Assembly (NCBI GenBank): GCA_023212645.1
Contig: JALBYC010000028.1
Coordinates: forward strand, 62,001 to 126,000
Source: Farysia itapuensis
Taxonomy: Eukaryota > Basidiomycota > Ustilaginomycetes > Ustilaginales > Ustilaginaceae
Reading direction: 5' to 3'
Length of the DNA: 64,000 nucleotides
Below are positions 7,482-18,165 of the stretch, one piece after another. Under the pieces are notes generated by a model, which saw only the letters and a program-made list of their open reading frames with translations, was not told where the DNA came from and did not search any database. The first letter of the stretch is position 1. Every line of letters begins with the position of its first letter. Made by a program: the position numbers and the translations under genes.

Positions 7482-9770
7482 TTAGGGCTCTGGTTCGGGC
7501 TCAAACGTAACGAGAACGGCACCTTCAGCGACCAGTGCACCTGGCTTGCACTTGTTGCTCACCGTCTTGACTGTAGAGGTGCGCGAGGCTCGCAGTGAGA
7601 TCTCGGTCTTCATCGCTTCCAAAATGACCACCACCTGGCCCTTTTCCACCGTGTCGCCTGGCTTGACTTTAACATCGACAATCTTGCTGGGCATTGGGCT
7701 GGTAAGTGCCGCGGCAGATCCAGCCACTGCTGCATCCCCTTCCGTCGCCAGCTTGGCAAACCACGAGGGCGGAATGATGGCTACACTGGTCACGGTCCCG
7801 TTGGGGGCAAAGTTGGTCAGGGTCAGGTTGTTCTGTACTGTAGCGGACGTGCCGCCAAGCGAGCGAATGCCGCTCAAGGTCGTGGCCTGTTTCTGTGCAT
7901 CGGTCAGCGTGACGTCGTAAGCAGTGAGCAGACTGTCTCCCTCGGCCACAATCGGCTGGACATGGACGCTGAAGTCACCAAGCGTCTTGTGTCGTAGCGC
8001 AAAAGTACGTTGGGCGAGCGTGTTGCCAAACGACGCCCACACGCCCTTGGATTTCGAGTTGTCGACATCGCGCGCATACATCCAGATGGCCGTCTGCGCG
8101 ATCCCCTCGAGTGTCTCTGCGTGCGCCGTGTGGGGCGTTCCAAACAGTCCATCGCCGTACTTTGCAATAAAGCCCGTCTCGACCTCGCCCGCGACAAAGC
8201 GTGGGTGACGGACGAGATTCTTGAGAAATTGAATGTTGGTGCTCGGTCCGACGACTTGGTACTGGTTGAGCGCGTTGCCGAGGATGCGCAGTGCTTCTGT
8301 GCGGTCTCTGCCCTTGACGATGAGTTTGGCAATCATGGGGTCGTAGTGGACGCTGATTTCGTCGCCGGTGACGAATCCTGTGTCGACACGTACCACTGCT
8401 TCGGCCATCGTAGTTGGATCAACGGCACGGCCAGAGGAGGGGGGGTTGGAGTGCGTTTCGGTCGTCGTACGCGGCAGGGCTACGTGCACCAACTTGCCCG
8501 TGTCTGGCAGGAAGTTGGCGTCAGTGTTCTCGGCATAGATGCGCGCTTCAAAAGCGTGGCCTTGGATCTGCAACTCGTCCTGTGCTTTCGGCAGCGCATT
8601 CCCCGCCGCCACCTCCAACTGCCACTCGACCAGATCCAGCCCGCTGACCAGTTCGGTAACAGGATGCTCGACCTGCAAGCGCGTATTCATCTCCATAAAG
8701 TAGAAGTTCTCGGGATGCAGGGCGTCCATGATGAACTCGACTGTGCCAGCACCGACGTAGCCGACAGCTTTGGCTGCTGCCACGGCTTTTTCCCCCAACT
8801 CGGTGCGAAGTGCGGACGAGAGGTGCGGGGCAGGTGCCTCTTCGATAATCTTCTGATGACGACGCTGGACGGAGCAGTCACGTTCGGAAATGTAGACTGC
8901 GTTGCCGTGCTGGTCTGCAAACACCTGTACTTCCACATGTCGCGGTGCGGTAAGGTACTTTTCAATCAACACCGTAGCGTCGCCAAACGATTTCAGAGCT
9001 TCACGCTGGGCTGATTCGAGTGCTTCTGCAAACTCGCCCGCGTCCTGGGCAATCTTCATTCCTTTCCCACCGCCACCTTTGACAGCCTTGATCAGGATCG
9101 GGTATCCCATCTTGTCGGCCTGTTTGGCGAGAAAGTGGGGGTCCTGCTCGCTTCCATGGTAGCCAGGGACGCAAGGTACGCCAGCAGCAAGCATGATTTC
9201 CTTGCTTGCGCTTTTCGACCCCATAGCGTCAATCGCACTCGCAGGCGGACCGATGAACCGCACCGTGCCGCTCTCTTCGAGCAGTTTGGCAAACGCCGCG
9301 TTTTCAGAGAGGAAGCCGTAGCCAGGGTGGATCATGGTCGCGCCAGTGTGTAGCGCAGTGGCGAGGATCTTGTCCTGTCGAAGGTAGGATTCAGCCGAAG
9401 CTGCTGGACCGATGCAGAAAGCTTCGTCGGCCAGCTTGACGTGCTGCGCTCTCGCGTCAGCTTCCGAGTACACGGCCACCGTAGCGACCCCCAGTCGACG
9501 ACAGGTGCGGATAATACGACAGGCGATTTCGCCCCGGTTCGCAATCAGGATCTTGGCCGGCAACGGACGCTGCTGCTGCTGCTGGTGAGGCTCGAGGCTT
9601 GCTGTCGTTGTGGTGGTAGACGCCATTCGGACCGACGCAGCTCGAACGGCGACACTCTTGTGCAGCGTAGCACCACCACCACCACTCCCTGCGGAAAGCG
9701 CTCTGCTTGCAACACCCCGCACAGCTGGCACAGCTGCACCAGCCATACGACGCGCAAAACACCGCAACAT
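7482..9770 (-). CDS. Mitochondrial biotin-dependent acyl-CoA carboxylase alpha subunit (MCC-like)
   Basis: A 762-residue protein from ATG at 9770. The N-terminus (MLRCFARRMAGAAVPAVRGV...) is Arg/Ala-rich without acids, a clear mitochondrial presequence of about 30-50 residues. The biotin carboxylase module follows (about 70-520): KILIANRGEIACRIIRTCRRLG, the ATP-grasp glycine loop KGGGGKGM, ERDCSVQRRHQKIIEEAP, FMEMNTRLQVEHPVTE. The C-terminal biotin carrier domain ends the protein, with VILEAMKTEI supplying the biotinylated Lys. The layout and length match 3-methylcrotonyl-CoA carboxylase alpha (leucine breakdown) or propionyl-CoA carboxylase alpha. Methylcrotonyl-CoA carboxylase is favoured because fungi generally lack the propionyl enzyme. 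Met after the biotin Lys is replaced by Thr (AMKT, not AMKM), as in urea carboxylase-type carriers. No carboxyltransferase partner is in the window. Confidence 0.88.
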   Translation of the reverse strand: MLRCFARRMAGAAVPAVRGVASRALSAGSGGGGATLHKSVAVRAASVRMASTTTTTASLEPHQQQQQRPLPAKILIANRGEIACRIIRTCRRLGVATVAVYSEADARAQHVKLADEAFCIGPAASAESYLRQDKILATALHTGATMIHPGYGFLSENAAFAKLLEESGTVRFIGPPASAIDAMGSKSASKEIMLAAGVPCVPGYHGSEQDPHFLAKQADKMGYPILIKAVKGGGGKGMKIAQDAGEFAEALESAQREALKSFGDATVLIEKYLTAPRHVEVQVFADQHGNAVYISERDCSVQRRHQKIIEEAPAPHLSSALRTELGEKAVAAAKAVGYVGAGTVEFIMDALHPENFYFMEMNTRLQVEHPVTELVSGLDLVEWQLEVAAGNALPKAQDELQIQGHAFEARIYAENTDANFLPDTGKLVHVALPRTTTETHSNPPSSGRAVDPTTMAEAVVRVDTGFVTGDEISVHYDPMIAKLIVKGRDRTEALRILGNALNQYQVVGPSTNIQFLKNLVRHPRFVAGEVETGFIAKYGDGLFGTPHTAHAETLEGIAQTAIWMYARDVDNSKSKGVWASFGNTLAQRTFALRHKTLGDFSVHVQPIVAEGDSLLTAYDVTLTDAQKQATTLSGIRSLGGTSATVQNNLTLTNFAPNGTVTSVAIIPPSWFAKLATEGDAAVAGSAAALTSPMPSKIVDVKVKPGDTVEKGQVVVILEAMKTEISLRASRTSTVKTVSNKCKPGALVAEGAVLVTFEPEPEP

Positions 9771-9977
9771 GATCAAGACACGATACTGGTAGAAGAGAAA
9801 GCACACAATCCGGTTACTATCTTTTCCATATTCCACCCCGCTTCCCCGGCCTTGATATTGATTCCCCACTTTAATTCTGATTTTTCGGACATCAAGGCTT
9901 TGTCGGTCTCGCCCCCCATACCACACGCACTTGCACATACCAATGGTGAATCTGAGATGCAGAGTGAGGGTGAGAGA

Positions 9978-12900
9978 CTAAGAAGCGTGACTGAGGGTAG
10001 GACTCTGCTGCTGCTGCTGGTGGTCTGCGCTGGTGGGTGCAGCCGATCCATCGCGTGCGGTGGGCGGGGGCTCGCCGCCGTAGACGCGCTTGTTGACGTT
10101 GGCCCGGTGGAGACGGTTGCGCAGGTGGATTTCAAAGTTGTTCAGGCTCTCCTCTGGGCCTGGCGTGTAGAGTTTGCCGGGACAGTCGAGGCAGCGAATG
10201 CGCCATTCTGGGTGAGGCGGAGGCGCCGAGCCGGCCGGACGCGGGCGTTGCTGGATTTCGAACCGGTCGTTGGGGTATCGTGCTCGCAGTGCTTCGGCGG
10301 AAGCAACCAGCCAGTCTGGCGGAACTGCACCTGGGATCGGCACTGAGCGTGGCGGCGAGGCGTTGGCAGCAGCGGCAGCAGCAGCAGCAGGCGGCGGTGG
10401 TGAGCCACCTGTCGCCGCTGCAGTGCGTGGTAGAGAGGTAGATACTGGCGCAGACACGCTGGCCGTCGATGCATCCCCCTCCTTGACTTGTTCTGGCTGC
10501 TCGATCTCGCCCTCTTCGGCATTCGAGCGCGGCGAGGATGCGCCGGAAGCACGGTCGCCAGTATCGTGTAGTGAATCGTCATCCACGCCGTGATGTCGAC
10601 GAGACCGTGAAGACGGCGGCTCGGGACTGTTGGAGCGCGAAGACGAGTCACTATCGTCCGGACTGCCCACCATCTCAAACGGCAGGTCTTCTTCGTCGTC
10701 CGATCCAGCGCCACGCGACGTATCCCGCGCACCACTCCGCGCCACCACCCGCAACCGCTGCGGCTTTCTCTTGACTTCTCCACCACCACCACCACCACCA
10801 CCACCGCTCTCGGCTTTCGGCGTATCGGCTGCACTCGTCGGTCCCGTCGAATCCTCCTCTCCTCCTCCAAGCGCATTCAGCAAGGCCGAATCAATCAGTG
10901 GGTTGGAAATCCCCATCTTGCGATTCAACGCCTGCTGCTGCTTCATGTGGAAGATCGGCTCACGCGTGTACTCGACAATCGTCACTTTCCGATGTCGGTG
11001 GTAGTACTTGCCACACGGACCGCACAGTGACTTGTCACCCAAAGGTCCTTTACGTCGACCCGGCGCCAGCGTTCCAGGAATACCGCAGTTGGAACAGTGC
11101 CACATACCATCGTGGAAGTTGGGATGCTGACGCTCCAGATCTTCCGGTCGCACATTGTTGCGCTGCGCGTACGACAGCGAGACCGGCTTCGGTCCTGGCC
11201 GCTCGACGTTTTGCGAGCCAGTGGCGTGATTCTCTGGCGATCGTGCACGTTTCTTGGCCTCCTCTTCCGCGTAATCGGACGAGAAACGGGGTCCGCTCGA
11301 CTCGGTCTTGCGTCCCAGTCCTCCAGGATGATCAAAGTGGATGGCGTGGTGGTTCACCTTGGGCTTTTTGCGATCGGACAGGCCCAATGTGTCCCCCGGC
11401 GTAGGTGTGCCAAACTCGTTCGTTTGCGAGGGGGCAATCTTGGCATCGGCGGCAGCAGCGGCCGCACGACGCGTCGACATGCCACCATACCGATCGGTAA
11501 GCATACTGGCGTTCTGCAGTTGAGATGGATCGTTGGGCACCGTCTGGATACCGTACACGGCCGGTGTCCGTTGCGTCTTCTGTGCTTCGCGATCGGGCAG
11601 GTTAATCCCACGTCGTCCACGCGTCTGTCGTCGTTTTCGACGCGCCTCGCGCTCGCGTTCTCGATCCAGCCGCTCAATCTCCGACTCGGTCAATTGCAGC
11701 AAGCGCGGCGTGAAGCTGTACGACTCGAGCTCGCCGCGTGCAAGGTTGCTCTTGCTCACGGGACCCAGGAACGCCGCGCGAAGCTCTTCGTCCGCAATCG
11801 GACGGCCGTCGAACAAGTGGCCCGTCATGGCAAGCGACTTAATGTGAACCGACACTTGTTCACGAATGGAATGCGCAATCGCCGTCTTGAACTCGCCCGA
11901 AAGACCCAGATCGGCGGCAAACGTGTCTGCAAACTTTTCCGCCGCGTTCGGGTCAGTTTCGTTGGCATCCCACTCGAATTGGTCGACGAGGTTCATGCTC
12001 CCAACGGTAATGTCGAGCTTGATCATCATGCGCAGCTCTTCGGCGGGCATTGCATCGACATGCTCTGCATCTTCTTCGCCACTCGCGTCTGCGCCGGCAT
12101 CGTCCAAGGTGTTTCCGTTTGTCTCGCTTTCGTTGGCAGAACTCTCGTCTGGACGACTGCGCTTTCCCTGCCTTGGCGTGGGAAGCGTCTCGACAGATTG
12201 ACGCCACTTGGACCACCACAGCAGATCCTTGTCGTCCAACAGACCTTTGCCTTCTCGGTTGTCGTCGCTCTCCTTGGCGAACAAGTCGTCCATGAAGGTC
12301 GGCTTGGCCTTGAGCGCATTCGTGGTCAAGTGATCCTGGATCTGCGAGTTGATCTGCTCCTTGATCTGCGGCAAGAAAACGCCAGTCGGTAAGCCAATGT
12401 CTTCGCAGATAGCCAGCGCGAATGCTTCCACCTTGATGTGCGAGTCGAGCGCGTTCCACGTAAAAGTATCGCGCAGTCGGAAATGCTCGTGGTCAATCTC
12501 GAGACGGATAGGGACCAAGTCCTCGCCTTGGGCAGACACCGACTCCATCTGCGCCCGCTTGAGCGGAATGATAGGACGGGGACCGCGCTGTCCCTGTTCC
12601 ATCTCCAACCGCTTCTGCGCCGGGAAGAGTAGTTGAAAAGGCCGGTACATGTCGCGTGCAAGTCCGCTCGTGTCTTCTTCCTCGGGTCTTTCCCACCAGG
12701 CCAGCGGTTTTGGACGCGTCACGGTGCCGTCCGAAACTTTGCGTCGCTGGGGACGCACGCCATCGATCCGATTCTTGAGCGAGAGCTCCATCCCCATCTG
12801 CTGTTTGCGGAAAAGCTGCTCGTAGTCCGAATCGCGCTTCATGATGCCAAGCAGCTCCTGTTCCTGCTCGAGCGTCATTGGCGTCCAGGCTTCCTCGTCC

Positions 12901-13919
12901 TCATCCTCGGTAGGGACCGGAGTCGTGGCGTCTTCGTCAGCCTGCTCGGCCTTGGAGGCCGCCGCTGCCGTGGCCTTCTGCGGCTTCATGTCGGCAGTGA
13001 GCTTGGTAACGCGCGTGTTGAATCGGGTGATAGGTGTACCAGCCGCAGACTCTTTGGGCGCAGGCCCGCCTAGCAACATGGGCATATTGGCAAGATTTGA
13101 CGGCACAGCGTCGACAAAAGCAGGCGTGCTGGACGTCAGTGTGGTGGGCTGCCCTGCTACCGGTTCAGTCAACGCAGCTGCGCCTGGCGCGACAGACTGC
13201 CTGGGCTGCTGCACGGACGATGGCGGTGCACCAAAACTGCCAATCAGCTGAGCCTGGGCAGAAGGCTGGCTGGCGGCAGCACTGGCAGCGGCGAGTAGCA
13301 TTGGATCTGAACTAGGCGCCGCGGTGCTCTCGTACCCTGGCGCGGTAGGTGGCTGCGCAATAGAGGGTCTCTGAGCTTGTCTTGGCAAACCTGGCACTGC
13401 GATGGACGGATCCTGCATAGTCCCGCCGGTATACGCTGAAGCAGCCATGTTTGACGGCACCATGCCGGTCATAGCCGCAGCAGCTCCAGCTCCCATCGGC
13501 AACTGGATCGGCGCTGGTGGTGGAGCCATGAGACCTTGTGGGGGTACAGCGTGCTGCGGCGGAAGTGGACCGGATCGGGATTCAGGACGCCCAGATGCGC
13601 TGAGTGCTAGACTCGACTGTCGTGGCCGGGGCTGTTGAGCCAGACTGGGACTAGACGTAGCTCCTGTCGGTCCCAAGGGCGACGGCGCATGCATACTTGA
13701 AGACGGGGACGCATGTTGGCCAGCTGGTGTCATGGGTCGTTGGCCATGCGGGAGTGCGAGTTGCGCCGAGGCGTGCATAGGTTGCTGTTGCGAGCCTGTC
13801 ATTGCGTTGTAAGGTAGCTGCTGATTCTGCTGCTGAGGCGTCATTGGCGGCTGTCCCATGTGACCCTGGTTGTTCTGCCCAGGCTGACGCTGCTGTTGCT
13901 GCGCTTGCTGCTGATTCTG

Positions 13920-13958
<39 letters not shown>

Positions 13959-15659
13959 TTGTAGCATTTGCATCTGCATTTGCTGCTGCATCTGCTGCTG
14001 CGTACTGGCGGGCATATTTGGTTGCGGCTGTTGCGGAATGAGTCCAAGTCCACGCGCCTCGTGAATGGTGAGCACCATTCCACCGTTGGGCATCATGGCG
14101 GGATGCGAGCCTCCCGGTAAGCTGGATGCTTTGAGGAAGAGGTAGCCCATCTGCATGAGTGTGTGCACAGGTGTGATGCCCGTGCCCTCTTGTGCCTTTG
14201 CCAAGGCCAAAGCGCGTGATAGAACGGCCTGTTGCTGCTGGGGATTCAAGCTGGGGGTCCAATTTGCTGGCACTACCTGCTGAGAGGGCACCGCTGGCTG
14301 TCCGCCCATGGATCCAGGGGCTAGCTGCTGTTGCTGATTCGGCATCTGCAAGCCGTGCATGCCCGGTTGCTGCTGTTGCGGTGGAAGAGCATGCATCTGC
14401 GATGGAGTAGCTTGCCCGAGACTTGGCGACCTGGTCTGACTACGCGACCGCTCGAATGCCAGCGCCTGCTGAGCCTGTGCACTGACAGGTAGAGAGGCGC
14501 CCTGGATGCCCGAAACGGAGGATCCACTGGGCGACTGCTGCTGCATCTTGTTGCTGGGTGTCGGCGCATTAGTCATGGTGGGAGTCTGGCTTTGGTTCTT
14601 GGCTGTCTTCTTCTCCGCTCGTTTGCGAGGAGCTTTTGGCTTGGGCGCTGCAGCTTGGGGTGGAGTACCGTTGGCGGATGACGACTGCGTTTGCTGATGA
14701 GAGGCGGTGGGAGAGGGCTGATTGCCCTGATTGGCATGCATGTAGGGTGGAATGCCGTTGGGATGCTGCTGTTGGAGCGCTGGGTTGGGCCGATAGCCAA
14801 ACATGGCCTGCTGCTGCATGTTATTAGGAGCATTGAGCGAGGATGGATCAATGATACCATTGTTCTGTTGAAACATATGTTGCGGCTGCTGCTGCGGCTG
14901 CGGCTGCTGTTGTTGGCCAGAGGCGCCACCTTGGTTGCTTTGCTGCTGTTGCGGCTGTTGACCAAAGGAGCCAGGGGGAAAGGCACCAGGATTGAGCTGA
15001 CCAAAGGCTTGCATCGCTTGCATGGCCTGCATCGGGTTCTGCTGAAACATAGCAATGGCCTGTGGACTCATGCCGAACGCAGCCGGGTTGAATTGCTGCT
15101 GCTGTTGTTGTTGTTGTGGCTGCTGCTGCTGCTGCTGTGCATTTCCAAACATGCCGCTGTTTTGCAACTGAGCCATAGCGTTCTGCTGCTGCTGTAGCAT
15201 CTGCATTTGCAACTGCTGCTGCTGTTGTTGTTGCTGTTGCGGCGGCCATCTTGCCTGCTGTCCGGATGGCTGTTGCGGCTGCTGCTGTTGCGAGTTATTT
15301 TGCCGCAACTGCTGCTGCTGCAGAAGCATTTGTGGATTAAAGGAGGGATTGTTCGCCGCAGCTCGCTGGAGCGCCTGAAGATTGATACCACCAGAATTGG
15401 GATCCATGCCCATCATGGCCTGCGCAAACATATTTTGCTGAAACTGCTGTTGCTGTTGCGGTTGCTGTGATTGCTGCCGCTGCTGCTGCTGCTGTAGGAA
15501 AGCAGCTGCGGCCTGTGGATTATTTTGAAGCGCAGTCAGGTCGAGGTTGGCAAACATGGCTGGATTGATGGCGCCCGGTTCGGCGTTGGTGGAAGAGGAC
15601 GAGGGCTGATTGTTGCCAAACAAGTTGGCAAACTGGCTGCCAAACAGGTTTGGATCCAT
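9978..15659 (-). CDS. SNF5: SWI/SNF chromatin-remodelling subunit Snf5 with GATA-type zinc finger
   Basis: 1893 residues, single exon. Residues 1-850 are Gln-rich and disordered, with CAG-encoded polyQ blocks (longest about residue 565-585) and Pro/Ser tracts. The SNF5/INI1 domain holds two repeats: LVPIRLEIDHEHFRLRDTF... from about 1045 and MMIKLDITVGSMNLVDQFEW... from about 1210, followed by an Arg/Glu-rich helix (EIERLDREREREARRKRRQ). Near 1520 is a C-X2-C-X20-C-X2-C finger (CSNC...CGPC), GATA-like, followed by YYHRHRK. Near 1825 lies a further C-X2-C-X18-H-X5-H pattern (CLDC...HLRNRLH). Poly-Gly (about 1618-1626) separates them. Snf5 is a core nuclear subunit of SWI/SNF; in fungi GATA-type fingers on Snf5 orthologues are known. 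Much of the extra length relative to animal SMARCB1 is low complexity. It is third in a run of minus-strand genes. Confidence 0.92.
10781..10805. repeat. CAC trinucleotide repeat inside SNF5
   Basis: On the coding strand this is a GGT/GTG-type tract that encodes the poly-Gly linker after the GATA-type finger. Confidence 0.85.
13915..13962. repeat. CTG/CAG trinucleotide repeat inside SNF5
   Basis: About 14 uninterrupted or nearly uninterrupted CTG units on the plus strand, read as CAG and encoding the longest polyglutamine block. Many shorter CAG/CAA blocks lie between 14860 and 15500 in the same gene. Confidence 0.92.
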
Positions 15660-15877
15660 GCTGGTCTAATGTGCAAACACGCCCGGAAAGCGTCACACGC
15701 AAACGAGACCGGCCGCAGCAGCCTAAGGACCCAAGATGCCCAGATCGTGGAAGCAAGAGACGTACAAAGTCATTCACCACTCAAACACGTTATTGTGATT
15801 CACAGATTGAAACCCCCAAACCTTCACTCGCACGAGACAGTTCGACGCGTTGATACCCCCCACTCTAACACGCTTCA
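15660..15877 (-). promoter_or_regulatory. Upstream region of SNF5
   Basis: 218 bases between the Atg9 stop and the Snf5 start, both genes on the minus strand. At 15862-15870 the minus strand reads TGTTAGAGT, a word also found upstream of other genes in this window, about 205 bases before the Snf5 start. Confidence 0.4.
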
Positions 15878-17998
15878 TTATCGAAAAGCATGACTACCGC
15901 CAACGTGATCCAGCAGGTCGCGCACTTTGGCACCGCCAGACGACGCCGTTGCTGCTGCTGTGGTGCGTTGAGCAGGCCGGTCGACGCTGGAGGAACGAGG
16001 CTTGGAACTAGCGCGCGAACTAGCCTGCATCGGGTCCCAGTCAGGGTGGTTTGCACGGAATCCGAGAATGCTCTGCTCCATCTTGCCGTCGCGCGTCGTC
16101 TTGGGCAGACTGCCGCTCGTCTTGCCAGATCGATCAGCCCGTGGACTCGCCGGTTGTCGAGTAAAGTCAAACACGGCAAACCAGCAGACATGTCCCAAGC
16201 CATCGACGTGCATTGTGTACTTGCGAAAGAAATCAATCAGTTCGGGTGCACACTTGGGCAGCGATAGCCACAGCACAAACGGCGTTGTAATCACCGAGAG
16301 CAGCTCGTAGAAGAAGATGTAGATCTTGAGTGGGTATAGCTGACCAAAAGCTTGATGTACTTGGGCAGAGTGGAAGCGACCTTTCCAGTCTGGTGGCAGA
16401 TAGTGTGTGTGTTGAATCACTTCGCGCAGGGCTGATTCGGGTTCAAAGACAAGATGCTCGTTGGGGATCATGCCGCGTGCCACGGCCAGAATGGCGCCAA
16501 AGACGCCAATGTAGAACAATACGTTGCGCTGTGGTGTAATGTCGAAATGCAGAAACAGATCGGGATCCAGGACGGAAGCCAAGATGAGCACGGCCATAAA
16601 GGAGCCTGCGACAAAGGCGACAAAGCGAGCGACAATGGCTGTCTTTTCCTTGGGGAATTGGTCAATGTACTTGGACGCGGGCGCGTACGAAGAGTGACAT
16701 CGACGACGAAAGGTATGCGGCAGCTCGTTGAACTCGCGGAACTTCCACCTGGCATACTGCGTGTACTGCCGTGAGCCGAGATTCGACGGGTCGTTGTGAT
16801 ACTCTTCAAAGTAGCGAAAGAAGGAGTACACCAGCAAGTAAGGCACAATAAAGAGCGCAAACACCGCATTCACGACGGCCATGAATAGGAACCGGCGTTT
16901 GAGACCTTCAATCAATTCTGCCCTGTACCGTTCCGAGAGGAATTCGTGACGAACCTGACCCTGGGCGTCGAACAGGAAGCCGAGCAGACAAAAGTTGAGA
17001 TTCCACTCGAGCGTTTTCGTCAAGGTGGGATTGCGATGGCTCATACCTGGCACGGACAGGTCGAGAATGTTTTCATTGAACAGCGCAATGAGGTAGTTCT
17101 CCTGTCGCATCAGCCGGTTGGCCACATCGTGCGCGTCGAGCTTCTGCTGACGGGTGTTGTGTGTGACTGACTCGATCTCATCGACCGAGCTGAGCGAGGT
17201 AGTGGGATGCTGATCACGAAGCGTTGCAATCCGGTTGACGACCTCGTTCCAGGGTATAGACTGCACATCGGCATCTGGGATGTTGAGCAGATGTGTGTAA
17301 AAGCGGTGCATGGCCGTCAAGCGGGACAAGCCCAGGGCAAACTGTAGTACCTGCCATCCGAACACGGCGGCAAGTCCCAGAACGACCAAGGTGGTTCGCG
17401 TAGAGAAGCCAGCGACACAATGACCCACAATCACATCGCCCAGCTTGCCATCGTGCTGAATGGCAGAATAGTCGATGCAACCAAACAAGAAAGTGGAAAA
17501 GCCAATGACAAAGGCAATCGTGAGCAGGTTGAGTGATCGCGACAGCGCTATACAGATCACGCCCTTGCCGACATAGTAGGCATACACCTCTTGCAGAAAG
17601 GCGTCCATGTTGTCGACATTCGCCCACATCCAGAGTGCTTTCTGCCTAGCATCTAGTCCGCCAATGGCTGCTGCACGAGATGGAGGCGGGCCCAAACGGC
17701 TCCACGAACTGCGCTTTCGGCCAGACGTCGAGCTGGACGGAGATCGTCGCGAGCGAGAAGCCATGAGCGCCTCGTGCTCATCCACGAGCAGATCGTTGGG
17801 ATCCTGATCATCTTCTTCGTCTTGCTCTGCGATTGATGCATCTGTCTGCTCTCGAATAGCGCCGTTGTGTGGCAGATGGGTGCTGGTCGAGGGATGCACG
17901 ATGCGCGACTGTTCAAAGATGGACATTCTCAAGCTGCTTGAAGCTTGGGGCGGCGTCGACTGCTGATCTGGATCTGCAAAGGGCGAGAGGACGTCCAT
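15878..17998 (-). CDS. ATG9: Autophagy scramblase Atg9
   Basis: 706 residues from the first ATG at 17998 (MDVLSPFADPDQQ); the frame is open slightly upstream but without ATG. Six hydrophobic segments in the Atg9 arrangement are visible: FVIGFSTFLFGCIDY, LVVLGLAAVFGWQVL, VVNAVFALFIVPYLLV, FVAFVAGSFMAVLIL, NVLFYIGVFGAILAVA and FFYELLSVITTPFVLWL. Between them are family hallmarks: WNEVVNRI, LMRQENYLIALFNENILDL, YARWKFREFNELPHTFRRR, ARGMIPNEHLVFEPE and LLSVITTPFVLWLSLP. The N-terminus is acidic and disordered. The C-terminal tail is Ser/Arg-rich. Atg9 is a trimeric lipid scramblase carried on vesicles that seed autophagosomes and receives lipid from Atg2. Only 143 bases separate the upstream Hrd3 gene's stop... 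the Hrd3 stop codon lies at 18166 in the same orientation, so the promoter is very short. Confidence 0.96.
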   Translation of the reverse strand: MDVLSPFADPDQQSTPPQASSSLRMSIFEQSRIVHPSTSTHLPHNGAIREQTDASIAEQDEEDDQDPNDLLVDEHEALMASRSRRSPSSSTSGRKRSSWSRLGPPPSRAAAIGGLDARQKALWMWANVDNMDAFLQEVYAYYVGKGVICIALSRSLNLLTIAFVIGFSTFLFGCIDYSAIQHDGKLGDVIVGHCVAGFSTRTTLVVLGLAAVFGWQVLQFALGLSRLTAMHRFYTHLLNIPDADVQSIPWNEVVNRIATLRDQHPTTSLSSVDEIESVTHNTRQQKLDAHDVANRLMRQENYLIALFNENILDLSVPGMSHRNPTLTKTLEWNLNFCLLGFLFDAQGQVRHEFLSERYRAELIEGLKRRFLFMAVVNAVFALFIVPYLLVYSFFRYFEEYHNDPSNLGSRQYTQYARWKFREFNELPHTFRRRCHSSYAPASKYIDQFPKEKTAIVARFVAFVAGSFMAVLILASVLDPDLFLHFDITPQRNVLFYIGVFGAILAVARGMIPNEHLVFEPESALREVIQHTHYLPPDWKGRFHSAQVHQAFGQLYPLKIYIFFYELLSVITTPFVLWLSLPKCAPELIDFFRKYTMHVDGLGHVCWFAVFDFTRQPASPRADRSGKTSGSLPKTTRDGKMEQSILGFRANHPDWDPMQASSRASSKPRSSSVDRPAQRTTAAATASSGGAKVRDLLDHVGGSHAFR

Positions 17999-18165
17999 CT
18001 TGGCGCGCGTCTTGCGCCACACTGCTGATGGTCATGCTGAGAGGAGCGAGGGAGCAGCCAAATGCGTTGAACATCAGGGTCCAGCAAAGGAATCCGCAAT
18101 CTTACATCTCACTCGCATTTTTTTGATTTTTTGTGACCAATTTTGTACTTTTATTTCTACTCGCG

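Noticed and set aside
8010..9014. 334-codon plus-strand frame
   Set aside because: Antisense shadow of the biotin carboxylase domain.
11097..12392. 431-codon plus-strand frame
   Set aside because: Antisense shadow of the SNF5-domain part of the Snf5 gene, rich in Arg/Leu, no motifs.
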